From an uncultured Sulfitobacter sp. (GTDB taxonomy: Bacteria > Pseudomonadota > Alphaproteobacteria > Rhodobacterales > Rhodobacteraceae), in assembly GCA_913060815.1 (NCBI GenBank), contig CAJXSZ010000007.1:62001-126000 (forward strand): a stretch of 64,000 nucleotides of DNA, written 5' to 3'. Of the stretch, positions 32,836 through 42,079 are shown one piece after another. Each line of letters begins with the position of its first letter. The stretch's first letter is position 1. The notes below the pieces were generated by a model. That model saw nothing but the letters and a program-made list of their open reading frames with translations. It had not been told where the DNA came from and did not search any database. The translations under genes were made by a program, and so were the position numbers.

Positions 32836-34782
32836 ATGGCTAGAAAACTCATCCTGTGCGACTGCGCAGGCAGTCAATCCATTGATGCAGAAGGTATTTC
32901 CACCGCCAGCGGTATGGCCTGCTCCAAGGTTTATACCAGCCTGTGCACGACACAGTTGGAGCACGCAGCAAAGGAGCTGGGCGAAGGTGACGCGATCATC
33001 GCCTGCCAGCAAGAACGTCAAACCTTTGACGAGCTTGCAGCGGAGCTTGAGATCGACGCCCCCGGCTATGTCGACCTGCGCGACCGCGCTGGATGGGGTG
33101 ATGGTGACGCAACTGCAAAAATGGCAGCACTGGCGGCGGAGGCTGCTCTGGTTTTGCCAGTGGGGAAGTCCGTCGATGTGATCTCCGAAGGCACCTGCCT
33201 GATTATTGGGGGCGCGGCAGCGATCACAGCAGCCGCTGACCTGTCTGAAATTCTGGCAGTGACCGTTTTAGTAGAGGACGCCAGCCTCATTCCGACGGAT
33301 CGACGTTTTGACTGTGTTGTCGGGTCCGTGCGCAATGTGTCTGGCGCATTGGGCGGGTTCACCGTGAAGTTCAACGCCTTGCAACAGGTGCTGCCTGGCG
33401 GGCGTGGAGCGTTTGATTTGGGCGCGCCACAGGACGGCGCCGCATCGAATTGCGATATCATTGTCGATCTGAGCGGTGGCATCCCGTGTGTGCCAGCCCC
33501 CGAAAAGCGCGAAGGCTATTTGCGCGCCGATCCTGCACATCCACCTTCCGTGGCCAAAGCCGTGTTCGAGGCATCCCACATGGTTGGCACCTTCGAGAAA
33601 CCTCTCCACGTCCGATTGGAAGCCAGCCTCTGCGCACACAGCCGCGCAGAACAGCCTGCTTGCTCCAACTGCCTGAACGTTTGCCCGACGGGCGCGATTA
33701 TGTCCGCAGGCGAACATGTCGCGATTGATCCTATGGTCTGCGCAGGCTGTGGTTCATGCTCTGCCGTCTGCCCTTCCGGCGCAATCAGCTATGACGCACC
33801 GCCCGTTGATGCGATTTTCCGCAGGCTTTCTTTGTTGGCATCCACATACGTCAAAGCTGGCGGGAGAACGCCCCGTTTACTTGTGCATGATGCTGCCTTC
33901 GGAAATGAGATAATCAGCCTCGCGGCGCGCTTTGCGAAAGGATTGCCCGCCGATGTGATCCCGCTTGAAGTCGATGCATTGTCAGGCTTCGGTCATGCTG
34001 AAATGCTTGCGGCCCTGTCATCCGGCTTTGCCCATGTAGACGTGTTGATGGCCCCAAAAACCGAGCGCGACACCCTCGAAGGGCAAGCAGCACTAGCGTG
34101 TGCAATGGCCGGCGCTGATGCGGTGCGTTTGCTGGATGTGACAGATCCTGATGCGCTTTGCGAAACACTCTATGCTGGTGTCACTGCTGCCGTCGAATGC
34201 GACCCCGTTTTGCCGATGGGCACCCGCCGTCAGGTCGCCCGACTGGCCGCAAAAGCGCTCCAACCGGATGCGCAGACCTTGCCGCTGCCGGAAAACGCCC
34301 CCTATGGCGCAATCGTTGTGGACACAGACGCCTGCACGCTTTGCCTGTCCTGCGTGTCACTGTGCCCGTCTGGCGCATTGGGTGACAATTCCGACCTGCC
34401 ACAACTGCGTTTTCAGGAAGACGCCTGTCTGCAGTGCGGTCTTTGCGCGAACATATGCCCCGAAGATGCAATCACCCTGAAGCCGCAAATGGATCTCACC
34501 GATGCAGCCCTGAGGCAAAAGGTGCTCAATGAGGAAGAGCCCTTTGCCTGCATCGAATGCGGCAGCCTTTTCGGGTCGAGCTCAACCATCGCCAAAATCA
34601 CGGAAAAGCTGGCGGGGAACCACCCGATGTTCGCGACATCAGACGCCGCGAGAATGATCCAGATGTGCGAAAACTGCCGTATTCAGGCGCAGTATCATTC
34701 CAACAACAATCCGTTTCAGGGCAAGGAACGTCCGCGCGTGCGTACGTCAGAGGACTATTTTGCAAAACGCAAAGATCACTGA
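32836..34782 (+). CDS. Large multi-cluster 4Fe-4S protein of the formate dehydrogenase locus
   Basis: This is a 648-residue cytoplasmic protein. The N-terminal part (residues 1-260) begins KLILCDCAGSQ with a few cysteines. Ferredoxin-type cysteine motifs then appear: CSNCLNVCPTG with CAGCGSCSAVCPSG (about residues 275-320), CTLCLSCVSLCPSG with CLQCGLCANICPED (about residues 500-555), and a final group CIECGS and CENCR (about residues 573-618). It is transcribed away from the fdh operon. Its end overlaps the convergent gene by 7 bases. It is likely to carry electrons between formate oxidation and a cytoplasmic acceptor, or to aid cofactor assembly; neither is proven. Confidence 0.8.
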   Translation: MARKLILCDCAGSQSIDAEGISTASGMACSKVYTSLCTTQLEHAAKELGEGDAIIACQQERQTFDELAAELEIDAPGYVDLRDRAGWGDGDATAKMAALAAEAALVLPVGKSVDVISEGTCLIIGGAAAITAAADLSEILAVTVLVEDASLIPTDRRFDCVVGSVRNVSGALGGFTVKFNALQQVLPGGRGAFDLGAPQDGAASNCDIIVDLSGGIPCVPAPEKREGYLRADPAHPPSVAKAVFEASHMVGTFEKPLHVRLEASLCAHSRAEQPACSNCLNVCPTGAIMSAGEHVAIDPMVCAGCGSCSAVCPSGAISYDAPPVDAIFRRLSLLASTYVKAGGRTPRLLVHDAAFGNEIISLAARFAKGLPADVIPLEVDALSGFGHAEMLAALSSGFAHVDVLMAPKTERDTLEGQAALACAMAGADAVRLLDVTDPDALCETLYAGVTAAVECDPVLPMGTRRQVARLAAKALQPDAQTLPLPENAPYGAIVVDTDACTLCLSCVSLCPSGALGDNSDLPQLRFQEDACLQCGLCANICPEDAITLKPQMDLTDAALRQKVLNEEEPFACIECGSLFGSSSTIAKITEKLAGNHPMFATSDAARMIQMCENCRIQAQYHSNNNPFQGKERPRVRTSEDYFAKRKDH

Positions 34783-35498
34783 GTTGCCAACGGCGCGCCC
34801 AAGTCGGCAGGCGCGATAGAACCAACATAAGCTGTGATTGCCTCTATCTCTTCCCAAGAGACCTCAATCGGTGCGATCGGGGATGGTCTGTCGATCGGAA
34901 ACGGGTCGGTGACTTCGATCACCTGTGTGAATGCGGGATGGGGGTTGAGCAGAAAGAACGTTTCAAACCGCTCCTGCCAGTCGGGAAAGGTGCGCATCAA
35001 CGCAAAAGACGGGGACGAGCCAATGGCATTCATGCGGTTGGTATCGTTCACGACATGACAGCGGCCGCATTGCTTGAGGCTGACTGTCTCTCCCAAGATC
35101 GCATCTCCGCTGAGCGCTAGTGTCTGGACTACAGCCTCAGTGGCCACATCCGCGCTAAAAAGCGCCCTACCCTCAGGTGCGAAGGCCTCGATCGTCCGTT
35201 TCCCGACGTCAGACAGCAACCAATCCTGAAAGGCTTCGGCATAATCACCGCCGGCATGAGAGAAGTGCCAGACAGCATCACCTTGACGGAAAACCGGCGT
35301 CCCTTCGGCCCCGAACGCGGCGAGGCCATCCTCGGCGAGCGTGATCCTCACGCCTGTCTTGAGCGAGAAACGAGGCAGCAGATGGCTCATTAACCCGCTC
35401 TCGACCAACACGTCCGGTGCGCGCAAAGAGAACACCTTTTCCTGCGCGATTGCGGGGCCAACCGCAACAAATGCCCAGACTGTAAAATATCTCAACAT
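34776..35498 (-). CDS. Minimal TupA-like domain fused to cytochrome c
   Basis: This is a 240-residue exported protein with a signal peptide of about 18 residues (ends AIAQ). Residues about 20-115 resemble the two ends of TupA: SGLMSHLLPRFSLKTGV recalls the TupA segment SGLSDVLLPAVKEDTGL, and FQDWLLSDVGKRTIEAF recalls LEDWLTSSAGQSVIDGY. The central part of the binding protein is missing. Residues about 135-240 are a cytochrome c with CGRCH and a conserved NPHPAF stretch. The start at 35498 precedes the signal. It ends over the tail of the convergent ferredoxin gene. It may sense or bind oxyanion while carrying heme; this is inference. Confidence 0.75.
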   Translation of the reverse strand: MLRYFTVWAFVAVGPAIAQEKVFSLRAPDVLVESGLMSHLLPRFSLKTGVRITLAEDGLAAFGAEGTPVFRQGDAVWHFSHAGGDYAEAFQDWLLSDVGKRTIEAFAPEGRALFSADVATEAVVQTLALSGDAILGETVSLKQCGRCHVVNDTNRMNAIGSSPSFALMRTFPDWQERFETFFLLNPHPAFTQVIEVTDPFPIDRPSPIAPIEVSWEEIEAITAYVGSIAPADLGAPLATQ

Positions 35499-35584
35499 AG
35501 CGTATGCCCAGACTTTAAGTTGCTTGCGCATCAGCCTAGGGGCGCTAGGGTGCATCCGTCAATCTTAAGAGCCAGGGGACGAAG

Positions 35585-35776
35585 ATGAGTGAAGAGTTCA
35601 ACATGTCGATGCGAAAGTTTCTCAAACAGGTCGGTGTGACCTCGCAGCAAGCGATTGAGGAAGCGATGCGCAACGCAGGTGACACCAGCGGCAAGACTTT
35701 TGAGGCCAAAATGGTGCTGACAGTTGATGGAATCGACCTTGAACACGTCGTCACCGGTAAGATCGAAGGCGCATAA
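35585..35776 (+). CDS. Small DUF6494-type protein
   Basis: This 63-residue soluble protein (MSEEFNMSMRKFLKQVGVTS) matches a small family of proteobacterial proteins placed before Mrp-type ATPases. An AGGGGACG ribosome site precedes it. The following gene starts on the base after its stop, so both are co-translated. No function is known. Confidence 0.7.
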   Translation: MSEEFNMSMRKFLKQVGVTSQQAIEEAMRNAGDTSGKTFEAKMVLTVDGIDLEHVVTGKIEGA

Positions 35777-36832
35777 GTGAGTATTTCTCGGGAGGATGTG
35801 CTGGCCTGCCTTAAGGGTGTGAAAGCACCGTCGGGCGTTGATCTGGTCGAAGCAGGGCTCGTGCGCGCACTGAATGTAGAAGACGGTGCCGTGCGTTTTG
35901 TGATGGAAGTAGACAAGCCCGAGCCGTTTGTTGCGGCAAAGGAAGAGGCCGAAGCAAAACTTAAGGCCCTTGGTGCGACGTCAGTGTCTGTGGTGATGAC
36001 GGCCCACAGCAAACCAACCCCACCTCCGGATTTGAAAGCGGGCCGCCCTGCGGAACCTTCCGGTCCTCAAAAAGTGCCGGGAATTGACCGGATCATCGCT
36101 GTCGCCTCCGGCAAGGGCGGCGTTGGTAAATCGACTGTGTCAGCCAACCTCGCATGTGCCTTGGCGGCCGAAGGCCGTCGTGTCGGGATGCTGGATGCAG
36201 ATGTTTACGGCCCCTCACAGCCTCGCATGCTGGGTGTTTCGGGCCGCCCGCAGAGCCCCGATGGAAAGATCATCCTGCCCCTGCGCAACTATGGCGTCAC
36301 GATGATGTCCATCGGTCTGATGACGAACGAGGATCAGGCGGTGGTTTGGCGCGGGCCGATGTTGATGGGCGCATTGCAACAGATGCTGTCCCAAGTGCAA
36401 TGGGGCGCTCTCGACGTGCTGATTGTTGACCTTCCCCCCGGCACTGGCGATGTGCAAATGACGCTGGCGCAAAAGGCGCATCTGGACGGGGCGATTATCG
36501 TATCGACGCCACAGGATGTGGCGCTGCTCGATGCCCGCAAGGGGATCGACATGTTCAATCAGATGCAGACGCCCATCATTGGCATGATCGAGAACATGAG
36601 CACGCACATCTGCTCCAACTGTGGACACGAAGAACACGTGTTTGGTCATGGTGGGGTGAAAACCGAGGCAGAGAATCTGGGCATCCCGTTGCTGGCGGAA
36701 ATCCCGCTGCATCTGGACATTCGGGTGGCCGCTGACGGTGGCGCACCTATCGTGGTCTCCAAGCCTGAAAGCACACAGGCGCAAAGCTTTCGCGCCCTCG
36801 CCAAGACGCTGATTGAAGCTGGCAAAGCATGA
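35777..36832 (+). CDS. mrp: Mrp/NBP35-family Fe-S cluster carrier ATPase
   Basis: This 351-residue protein starts at GTG 35777. An N-terminal MIP18-like domain (residues about 1-75) precedes the deviant Walker A P-loop SGKGGVGKST and the switch DLPPGTGD. The cluster-binding cysteines are in HICSNCGHEEH (C-x2-C). It carries and delivers Fe-S clusters to target proteins, here perhaps the iron-sulfur subunits of formate dehydrogenase. It overlaps the next gene as ATGA. Confidence 0.88.
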   Translation: MSISREDVLACLKGVKAPSGVDLVEAGLVRALNVEDGAVRFVMEVDKPEPFVAAKEEAEAKLKALGATSVSVVMTAHSKPTPPPDLKAGRPAEPSGPQKVPGIDRIIAVASGKGGVGKSTVSANLACALAAEGRRVGMLDADVYGPSQPRMLGVSGRPQSPDGKIILPLRNYGVTMMSIGLMTNEDQAVVWRGPMLMGALQQMLSQVQWGALDVLIVDLPPGTGDVQMTLAQKAHLDGAIIVSTPQDVALLDARKGIDMFNQMQTPIIGMIENMSTHICSNCGHEEHVFGHGGVKTEAENLGIPLLAEIPLHLDIRVAADGGAPIVVSKPESTQAQSFRALAKTLIEAGKA

Positions 36833-37530
36833 CAACGCCCACCTTCCCACCCCTGTTCAGCGGTCTTGCTGTAGAAGGTCCGACGGACCCTTTCGACAAA
36901 GCCTGTGCAGAGGCCGCACGGGGATGCGATGCCGGATTGGTCGTCTACAATCTGGGGGCCAGCACCCTGCGTGCTGCCCTCGTATTCGCACCTGACGTAC
37001 CGCTCGAAGATGCCATGGCGATGTTGCCGCTCTGCGGTGTCGGGTTTCAGAATGCACTCGGTGCGCTCGCGCCGCCCGAGGTGGCAGTGCATCTGGAGTG
37101 GCACGGAGGCATACGGGTAAACGGCGCTTCTTGCGGACGTTTGCGCGCTTCCGCATCAAGCGACACCCCACAGGCAGAACCCGCGTGGCTTGTCATCGGT
37201 CTGGAACTGCCGCTGTGGCCTGAAAATGATGACACAGGTCATACCCCTGACCAGACCGCGCTCTATGCCGAAGGCTGCGCTGACGTAAATGCGGTGGAGC
37301 TGCTTGAGGCATGGGTGCGCCATACGCTTGTCGGGATCAACACATGGACTGATACCGGCGCTGCGGCGCTGCACAAGGATTGGCGCGGGCTGGCGTACGG
37401 GATCGGCGAGGACACAGCGCAAAGCGGCATAAGCGGCACGTTTGTCGGCATCGATGAACGCTTTGGAATGCTCCTGCGCGATAGCGAAACCACACACCTC
37501 ATTCCACTAACCGACGTTCTGGAGGGCTGA
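36829..37530 (+). CDS. Biotin/lipoate-protein-ligase-like protein
   Basis: This 233-residue protein has the biotin/lipoate ligase fold: VEGPTDPFDKACAEAA at the start, then WHGGIRVNGASCGRLR, and a C-terminal part of DUF4444 type (GTFVGIDERFGMLLRDS). The canonical catalytic lysine region KWPND is replaced by WHGGIRVNG, so it may not be a standard ligase. It is coupled to mrp by a 4-base overlap and followed by the DUF6505-type gene. The link to formate dehydrogenase is positional only. Confidence 0.7.
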   Translation: MTTPTFPPLFSGLAVEGPTDPFDKACAEAARGCDAGLVVYNLGASTLRAALVFAPDVPLEDAMAMLPLCGVGFQNALGALAPPEVAVHLEWHGGIRVNGASCGRLRASASSDTPQAEPAWLVIGLELPLWPENDDTGHTPDQTALYAEGCADVNAVELLEAWVRHTLVGINTWTDTGAAALHKDWRGLAYGIGEDTAQSGISGTFVGIDERFGMLLRDSETTHLIPLTDVLEG

Positions 37531-37534
37531 CAAA

Positions 37535-38029
37535 ATGATGCTGGCACGCGCAATCCACTTTGATGAAAGCGACATGAACATCTTCCATTCCCCCGCGCGG
37601 ACAAGCGAATGGTGCGTTTCGGGGGGATTTGAATTTTCCAACTGGTCCCAAGCCGACTTGACCGGCAAAGCGCGTCAGGCGTTTACGAACGGATGGCTCG
37701 GAATAGAGACATTCGGGCGTGTATCGCTCGTTGCTGTGACACAGATCGAAGAGGCGGAATTAGAGGCGCTGACACAAGCCTTGGCGCAGCATTTCGTTCA
37801 GATGTACGGCGCCCCCTCGGTAGAAGCCGCCATACCCGTTGCTGCAGAGGAACTGCGGCATATGGCCGAGCTTTGTGAGGCGCAGGCCCCCAACACCTTA
37901 TTGGTGGTCGCACGCGAGTTGACCGACGCAGGCGTAAAAGAGAGCTTTCGCATGATCGAACCGCGCGACGCAGGATTGGACCAGTTTGCAATTCACGGCG
38001 CGCTTGACGATGAGCCTCATACCCACTGA
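37535..38029 (+). CDS. DUF6505-type protein
   Basis: This is a 164-residue soluble protein of unknown function (ARAIHFDESDMNIFHSPA at the start, GGFEFSNW and ARQAFTNGWLGIETFG as the best conserved parts). It begins 5 bases after the ligase-like gene and has GGAGGG upstream. It ends the DUF6494-mrp-ligase-like unit and appears to be a lineage-specific companion of formate dehydrogenase. Confidence 0.65.
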   Translation: MMLARAIHFDESDMNIFHSPARTSEWCVSGGFEFSNWSQADLTGKARQAFTNGWLGIETFGRVSLVAVTQIEEAELEALTQALAQHFVQMYGAPSVEAAIPVAAEELRHMAELCEAQAPNTLLVVARELTDAGVKESFRMIEPRDAGLDQFAIHGALDDEPHTH

Positions 38030-38150
38030 GAGAGCGTTTGCTCGGCAGTCTCCTAGTCACCAAATCTGAAGGATGCTCCCAGCGCACCATTGACCACTCT
38101 GAGTGGCTGATACGCTGGCTGAATAAACTAACAAACTGTCAGAGGTTCCA

Positions 38151-39092
38151 CTAGAAGCCGACAGCTTTTTCCGACACGTCCCAAAGCCGCTTCATGACGG
38201 CCTTGTCATAGGCGTGAGCATTCAGTGTACCTTTGCCGACAGGGCCGACTGCTTGCATCCGACCTGTTGGACCGTACAGAGCCCGTTCATCTGTAAGGGC
38301 CGCTTCGCTTGCGCACATTACCTCGGGGTATGAGCCCTGCTCCGCCGTCTGTACAATCGGCGTCTTGGTCATCAGCCACCAGATGAATCGCATCCTACGG
38401 CTGCCGCTTGTCGCTATCAGCGACGTCGCTGACGAGCCCGGATGACAGACGAAAACCTCTACTTCCTTGCGCCCTGCAGCGGCCAGCCGGTCCTGCAATT
38501 CATAGGCGAACATCATCTGTGCCAGCTTGCTTTGCGAATAGGCCGCGTTTGCGCCGTACCCCTCATCCCAGTTCATATCGTCGAACTTGATGGTCTTGAG
38601 ACCCAAGTTGTAGCCGAGGCTGGCGACGACCACGATCCGGCCAGTGCTTTCGGCGATGCGGTCAAAGAGCAACCCATTCAGCAGAAAATGCTCGTAGTGA
38701 TTGGTGCCAAGCTGGCTTTCAAACCCGTCATTCGTCAGCTTGCGGGTCGGCACCTGCGCAATGGCGGCATTATTGATCAGCGCATCGATGCGGGGCACAG
38801 TCTTCAGGACCTCCTCTGCGGCCGCGCGCACGCTGCCCAGAACGGACAGATCCATGCGAATAAAGCTCACGTCTGCATGCGCGCCTAACTCCTGTCTAAG
38901 GTCAGCGATTGCCGCCTCGGATTTCTCGGGTGAACGGTTCAGCATCACAACCTTGGCGTTCTTCTTCAGAAGAATGCGCGCAGCTTGAAAACCTGCAGCC
39001 GCGTTGGCGCCCGTGATGACATAAGTCTTGCCTCGCTGATCGCCGAGGCGTTCAGGTGTCCATCCGTCGGGTCCAAATGTCGTGTCGGCCAT
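38151..39092 (-). CDS. Short-chain dehydrogenase, retinol-dehydrogenase-like
   Basis: This 313-residue NAD(P)-dependent oxidoreductase has the cofactor loop TGANAAAGFQAA, the NNAA motif and the catalytic pair YSQSK. The usual catalytic serine region reads VVVASLGYN, with serine retained. The substrate is unknown. It is transcribed divergently from an AraC-family gene, with 156 bases between the starts, so the regulator at 39249 probably controls it. Confidence 0.85.
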   Translation of the reverse strand: MADTTFGPDGWTPERLGDQRGKTYVITGANAAAGFQAARILLKKNAKVVMLNRSPEKSEAAIADLRQELGAHADVSFIRMDLSVLGSVRAAAEEVLKTVPRIDALINNAAIAQVPTRKLTNDGFESQLGTNHYEHFLLNGLLFDRIAESTGRIVVVASLGYNLGLKTIKFDDMNWDEGYGANAAYSQSKLAQMMFAYELQDRLAAAGRKEVEVFVCHPGSSATSLIATSGSRRMRFIWWLMTKTPIVQTAEQGSYPEVMCASEAALTDERALYGPTGRMQAVGPVGKGTLNAHAYDKAVMKRLWDVSEKAVGF

Positions 39093-39248
39093 TATCTATC
39101 TCCTGCCACGCTGGTGGTTCGGTGTGTCATTGTATGAAATTCCAAATAGAACCGCTCTAGGGTGCAAAACAGCCAGTATCCTCTCGACTACTTGCCTATT
39201 TGTCTCAGACCCATTGCAAAGATGAACACTGCCTGACAGCTAGAGCGA

Positions 39249-40139
39249 ATGAGCAAAGAACAGATCAAAGAACTGGTTGAGCGCCATTTGCCCAAGGCTG
39301 GCCTCGTTCACACCGCCCTGAGGGGCGTCCAGCTTTTTCGGGTGACCGAGGCCATGCCCTGCGTGCCTGCGGTGTACGAGCCGACCGTGAATGCCATTCT
39401 GAGCGGCACGAAGGAAGCTGTGCTAGACCAAAAGCACCATGTCTATGGTGTCGACAAGTACCTCTTGTGCCCGATGACCCTGCCGGTGCAGGCGGGCACG
39501 CCACAGGCCAACGAAGAGGTTCCGCTGCTCGGCGTTATGATTTCTTTGCAGCCACGCATGATGCGCGAACTCACGATGGAGATAGAGACTGGCACAAGTG
39601 GAGCCCGACAGCCTCACGGCGCAGCGCCATCGGCTTTGACGCTGGCCTCTTGGGATAGAGGCTTCACGCAGGCCTTGCTGCGGCTGCTCGAACTGCTCGA
39701 CAATCCGCTTGATCTGGAGGTGCTGGGATCAGGGCGTCTGCGCGAATTGTACTACGCAGTGCTAAAGGGTGAAGCAGGCGCCGCCGCAAAACACGCTTTT
39801 GGTGTGGGCAACGAAATCGCCCGCACGATCGATTATCTTTCGAACCATCTGGCAGAACAGGTCACGATCGACGATATGGCTGATCATGTGGGCATGAGCC
39901 GCGCGGTCTTCCACCGCCGGTTCAAGGAAGCCACGACAATGTCCCCTATCCAGTTCGTGAAATCGATGCGCCTGAACAACGCTGCGATGAGGATCGCTGA
40001 GGGGAAATCTGTGTCTGAAGCTGCTTGGGACGTGGGGTATCAAAGCACGTCTCAATTCAGCCGTGAGTTCAAGCGGGCCTACGGCCAGTCACCCCGCCAG
40101 TGGAGCCACGACCTAAAACCAACCGCAGCGTTGGCTTAG
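39249..40139 (+). CDS. AraC-family transcriptional regulator
   Basis: This 296-residue regulator has an N-terminal AraC-type sensing domain (residues about 20-180) and a C-terminal double helix-turn-helix (MADHVGMSRAVFHRRFKEA and VSEAAWDVGYQSTSQFSREF). The C-terminal block ends with the typical YGQSPRQW. It likely activates or represses the divergent short-chain dehydrogenase gene. Confidence 0.88.
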   Translation: MSKEQIKELVERHLPKAGLVHTALRGVQLFRVTEAMPCVPAVYEPTVNAILSGTKEAVLDQKHHVYGVDKYLLCPMTLPVQAGTPQANEEVPLLGVMISLQPRMMRELTMEIETGTSGARQPHGAAPSALTLASWDRGFTQALLRLLELLDNPLDLEVLGSGRLRELYYAVLKGEAGAAAKHAFGVGNEIARTIDYLSNHLAEQVTIDDMADHVGMSRAVFHRRFKEATTMSPIQFVKSMRLNNAAMRIAEGKSVSEAAWDVGYQSTSQFSREFKRAYGQSPRQWSHDLKPTAALA

Positions 40140-40230
40140 GGCCAAGATAGCGTTTTGCTATATCGCTCGGCTCCTGATGCCATTCTGACAGATCCAGAGC
40201 CGAATTTTCCGCGAGGCCACTGCGCAACGC

Positions 40231-41022
40231 TTAGTCGCCCGCCAGAACCATTTCAATCCGCGCCACGTCTTCAGGATTGTTCAATTCCCAAAACAGCCGC
40301 CCGCGCGCGTCGACTTCTACGCAGGTAACGGGCATGTCATTGTAGAGAAAGCGTAATTGCTCCAGCCCTTCCAGCTTTTCAAGCTGGCATTCTGGCCAGT
40401 TGATATAGGCCCTCAGGGCCTCCGGACGGTAGGCATAGACGCCGACGTGGTGATAGACGGGGATATCTTCGGGGGTTACCTTCTCGGGGTCGATATACGG
40501 CAAAACCTCTTTCGAGAAATAGAGCGCACGGCCTTTGGCTCCGAAGACCGCCGTGGTACCGCCGACGCGTCCCGCAGCGCGGTCCTCTTTAAACATCCTG
40601 TAGGTTTGCGCGTCACATTTTAGAACAGGTGTGGCCATCTGGGTGGACACATCCGCCTTCATCGCGTCTATCAATGCCTCCACAAACCACGGAGGCGTCA
40701 ACGGCGCATCGCCCTGAAAATTTACAATGATATCGGCGTCGAGACTGGCTACATCTACCGCTTCGGCGACACGCGCTGTGCCATTCTCACGCTCGGGGCT
40801 GGTCATGATCACGCCCGCGCCAAACTCCGCGGCAGCCTCACGAATGCGCGCATCATCGGTGACAACAAAGACCTCATCCACATCTGCGATCTGCTTTGCA
40901 GCCTCATAGGACATCTGGATCAGTGACTTCTCGCTGCCGTCGCTCTGACGTAGCATCGCAAGCGGCTTACCAGGGTAGCGCGTGGAGGCATAGCGGGCAG
41001 GAATGAGGACTACGGTTTTCAT
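40231..41022 (-). CDS. kdsB: 3-deoxy-manno-octulosonate cytidylyltransferase
   Basis: This 263-residue cytoplasmic enzyme activates KDO with CTP for lipopolysaccharide core synthesis. IPARYASTRYPGKPL is the nucleotide-binding start, and NFQGDAP and the YRPEAL region fit the family. It overlaps the isomerase gene as ATGA, forming a two-gene KDO unit. Confidence 0.92.
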   Translation of the reverse strand: MKTVVLIPARYASTRYPGKPLAMLRQSDGSEKSLIQMSYEAAKQIADVDEVFVVTDDARIREAAAEFGAGVIMTSPERENGTARVAEAVDVASLDADIIVNFQGDAPLTPPWFVEALIDAMKADVSTQMATPVLKCDAQTYRMFKEDRAAGRVGGTTAVFGAKGRALYFSKEVLPYIDPEKVTPEDIPVYHHVGVYAYRPEALRAYINWPECQLEKLEGLEQLRFLYNDMPVTCVEVDARGRLFWELNNPEDVARIEMVLAGD

Positions 41023-41984
41023 GCTACACCCTCACGCAGGAAGTCGTGAATATGGACGATTCCGACCACATGCTGATCTGCATCCACAACCAGCAATGCA
41101 GACACCCGTTTCTCGTTTAGCAAGGCCAGCGCCTGGGCGGCAAAGAGGTCTGGCGTCACCGTAACAGGATCAATCGTTGCAATCTCGATGGCCGTCTTCT
41201 CCATCAGATGGCCCATATGGCGGCGCAGGTCACCATCCGAGATAAGCCCCGCCAGCGTCCCGTCCTTGAGTACACCCGTGACGCCAAACCCCTTTGAGGT
41301 CATCGAGAGAAGTACATCAGGCATGGGCGTGTTCGCCTCCACCACGGGTATTTGATCGCCCTTGTGCATGATATCAGCCACGCGCAAAAGTTTTGCCCCA
41401 AGTTTGCCACCCGGATGGTATTTCAGAAAATCCTCCGAGCCAAAGCCACGCTGCTCCATCACCGCCACGGCAAGCGCATCCCCCAGCGCCAGCGTCAGCG
41501 TGGTCGACGTGGTCGGTGCCATGCCGATCGCGCAAGCTTCGGGCAGATCGGGCAGGTTCAGCTTGAAATCCGCCGATTGCAACAGGGTACTGTTTATCTT
41601 GGAGGAAATCCCGATCAGCGGGATGTTGAAACGGCGCGTGTGCAGCAGGATATCGCGCAACTCCTGCGTCTCGCCCGAGTTCGAGATCAACAGCACGATG
41701 TCATCATCGGTAATCATACCAAGGTCGCCATGGCTCGCCTCGGACCCATGCACAAAATAAGATGGTGTTCCTGTGCTGGCCAGCGTGGCCGAGATTTTGC
41801 GCCCGATATGGCCCGATTTGCCCACGCCAGATACGATCACGCGGCCCTTGGCCTCCAGCATCAAATTGACCGCGCGGGCAAAATCATCGGGCAAGGAATG
41901 GCCCAGCTCCACAATGGCAGCGGCCTCCGCCTCAAGGACGCGATGAGCGGAGCGGGTGATGGATAGATCGGTGTCGTCGGTCAT
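41019..41984 (-). CDS. kdsD: KpsF/GutQ-family arabinose-5-phosphate isomerase
   Basis: This 321-residue enzyme converts ribulose-5-phosphate to arabinose-5-phosphate, the first step of KDO synthesis. An N-terminal SIS domain (SGVGKSGHIGRKI, SNSGETQEL, TTSTTLTLALGDAL) is followed by two CBS domains (from about residue 205). ATG 41984 has GAAAGA nine bases upstream; ATG 41993 is the alternative. The very long upstream open frame is out of keeping with the family. Confidence 0.88.
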   Translation of the reverse strand: MTDDTDLSITRSAHRVLEAEAAAIVELGHSLPDDFARAVNLMLEAKGRVIVSGVGKSGHIGRKISATLASTGTPSYFVHGSEASHGDLGMITDDDIVLLISNSGETQELRDILLHTRRFNIPLIGISSKINSTLLQSADFKLNLPDLPEACAIGMAPTTSTTLTLALGDALAVAVMEQRGFGSEDFLKYHPGGKLGAKLLRVADIMHKGDQIPVVEANTPMPDVLLSMTSKGFGVTGVLKDGTLAGLISDGDLRRHMGHLMEKTAIEIATIDPVTVTPDLFAAQALALLNEKRVSALLVVDADQHVVGIVHIHDFLREGVA

Positions 41985-42079
41985 CGCGGTCATTCTTTCG
42001 GTCAATGGGAGGCGCTGCATGATCGCCTGTTTACCATCCGCAGCGGATTTAGCCAGAAGCGATAAGGCCACCAGACGCA

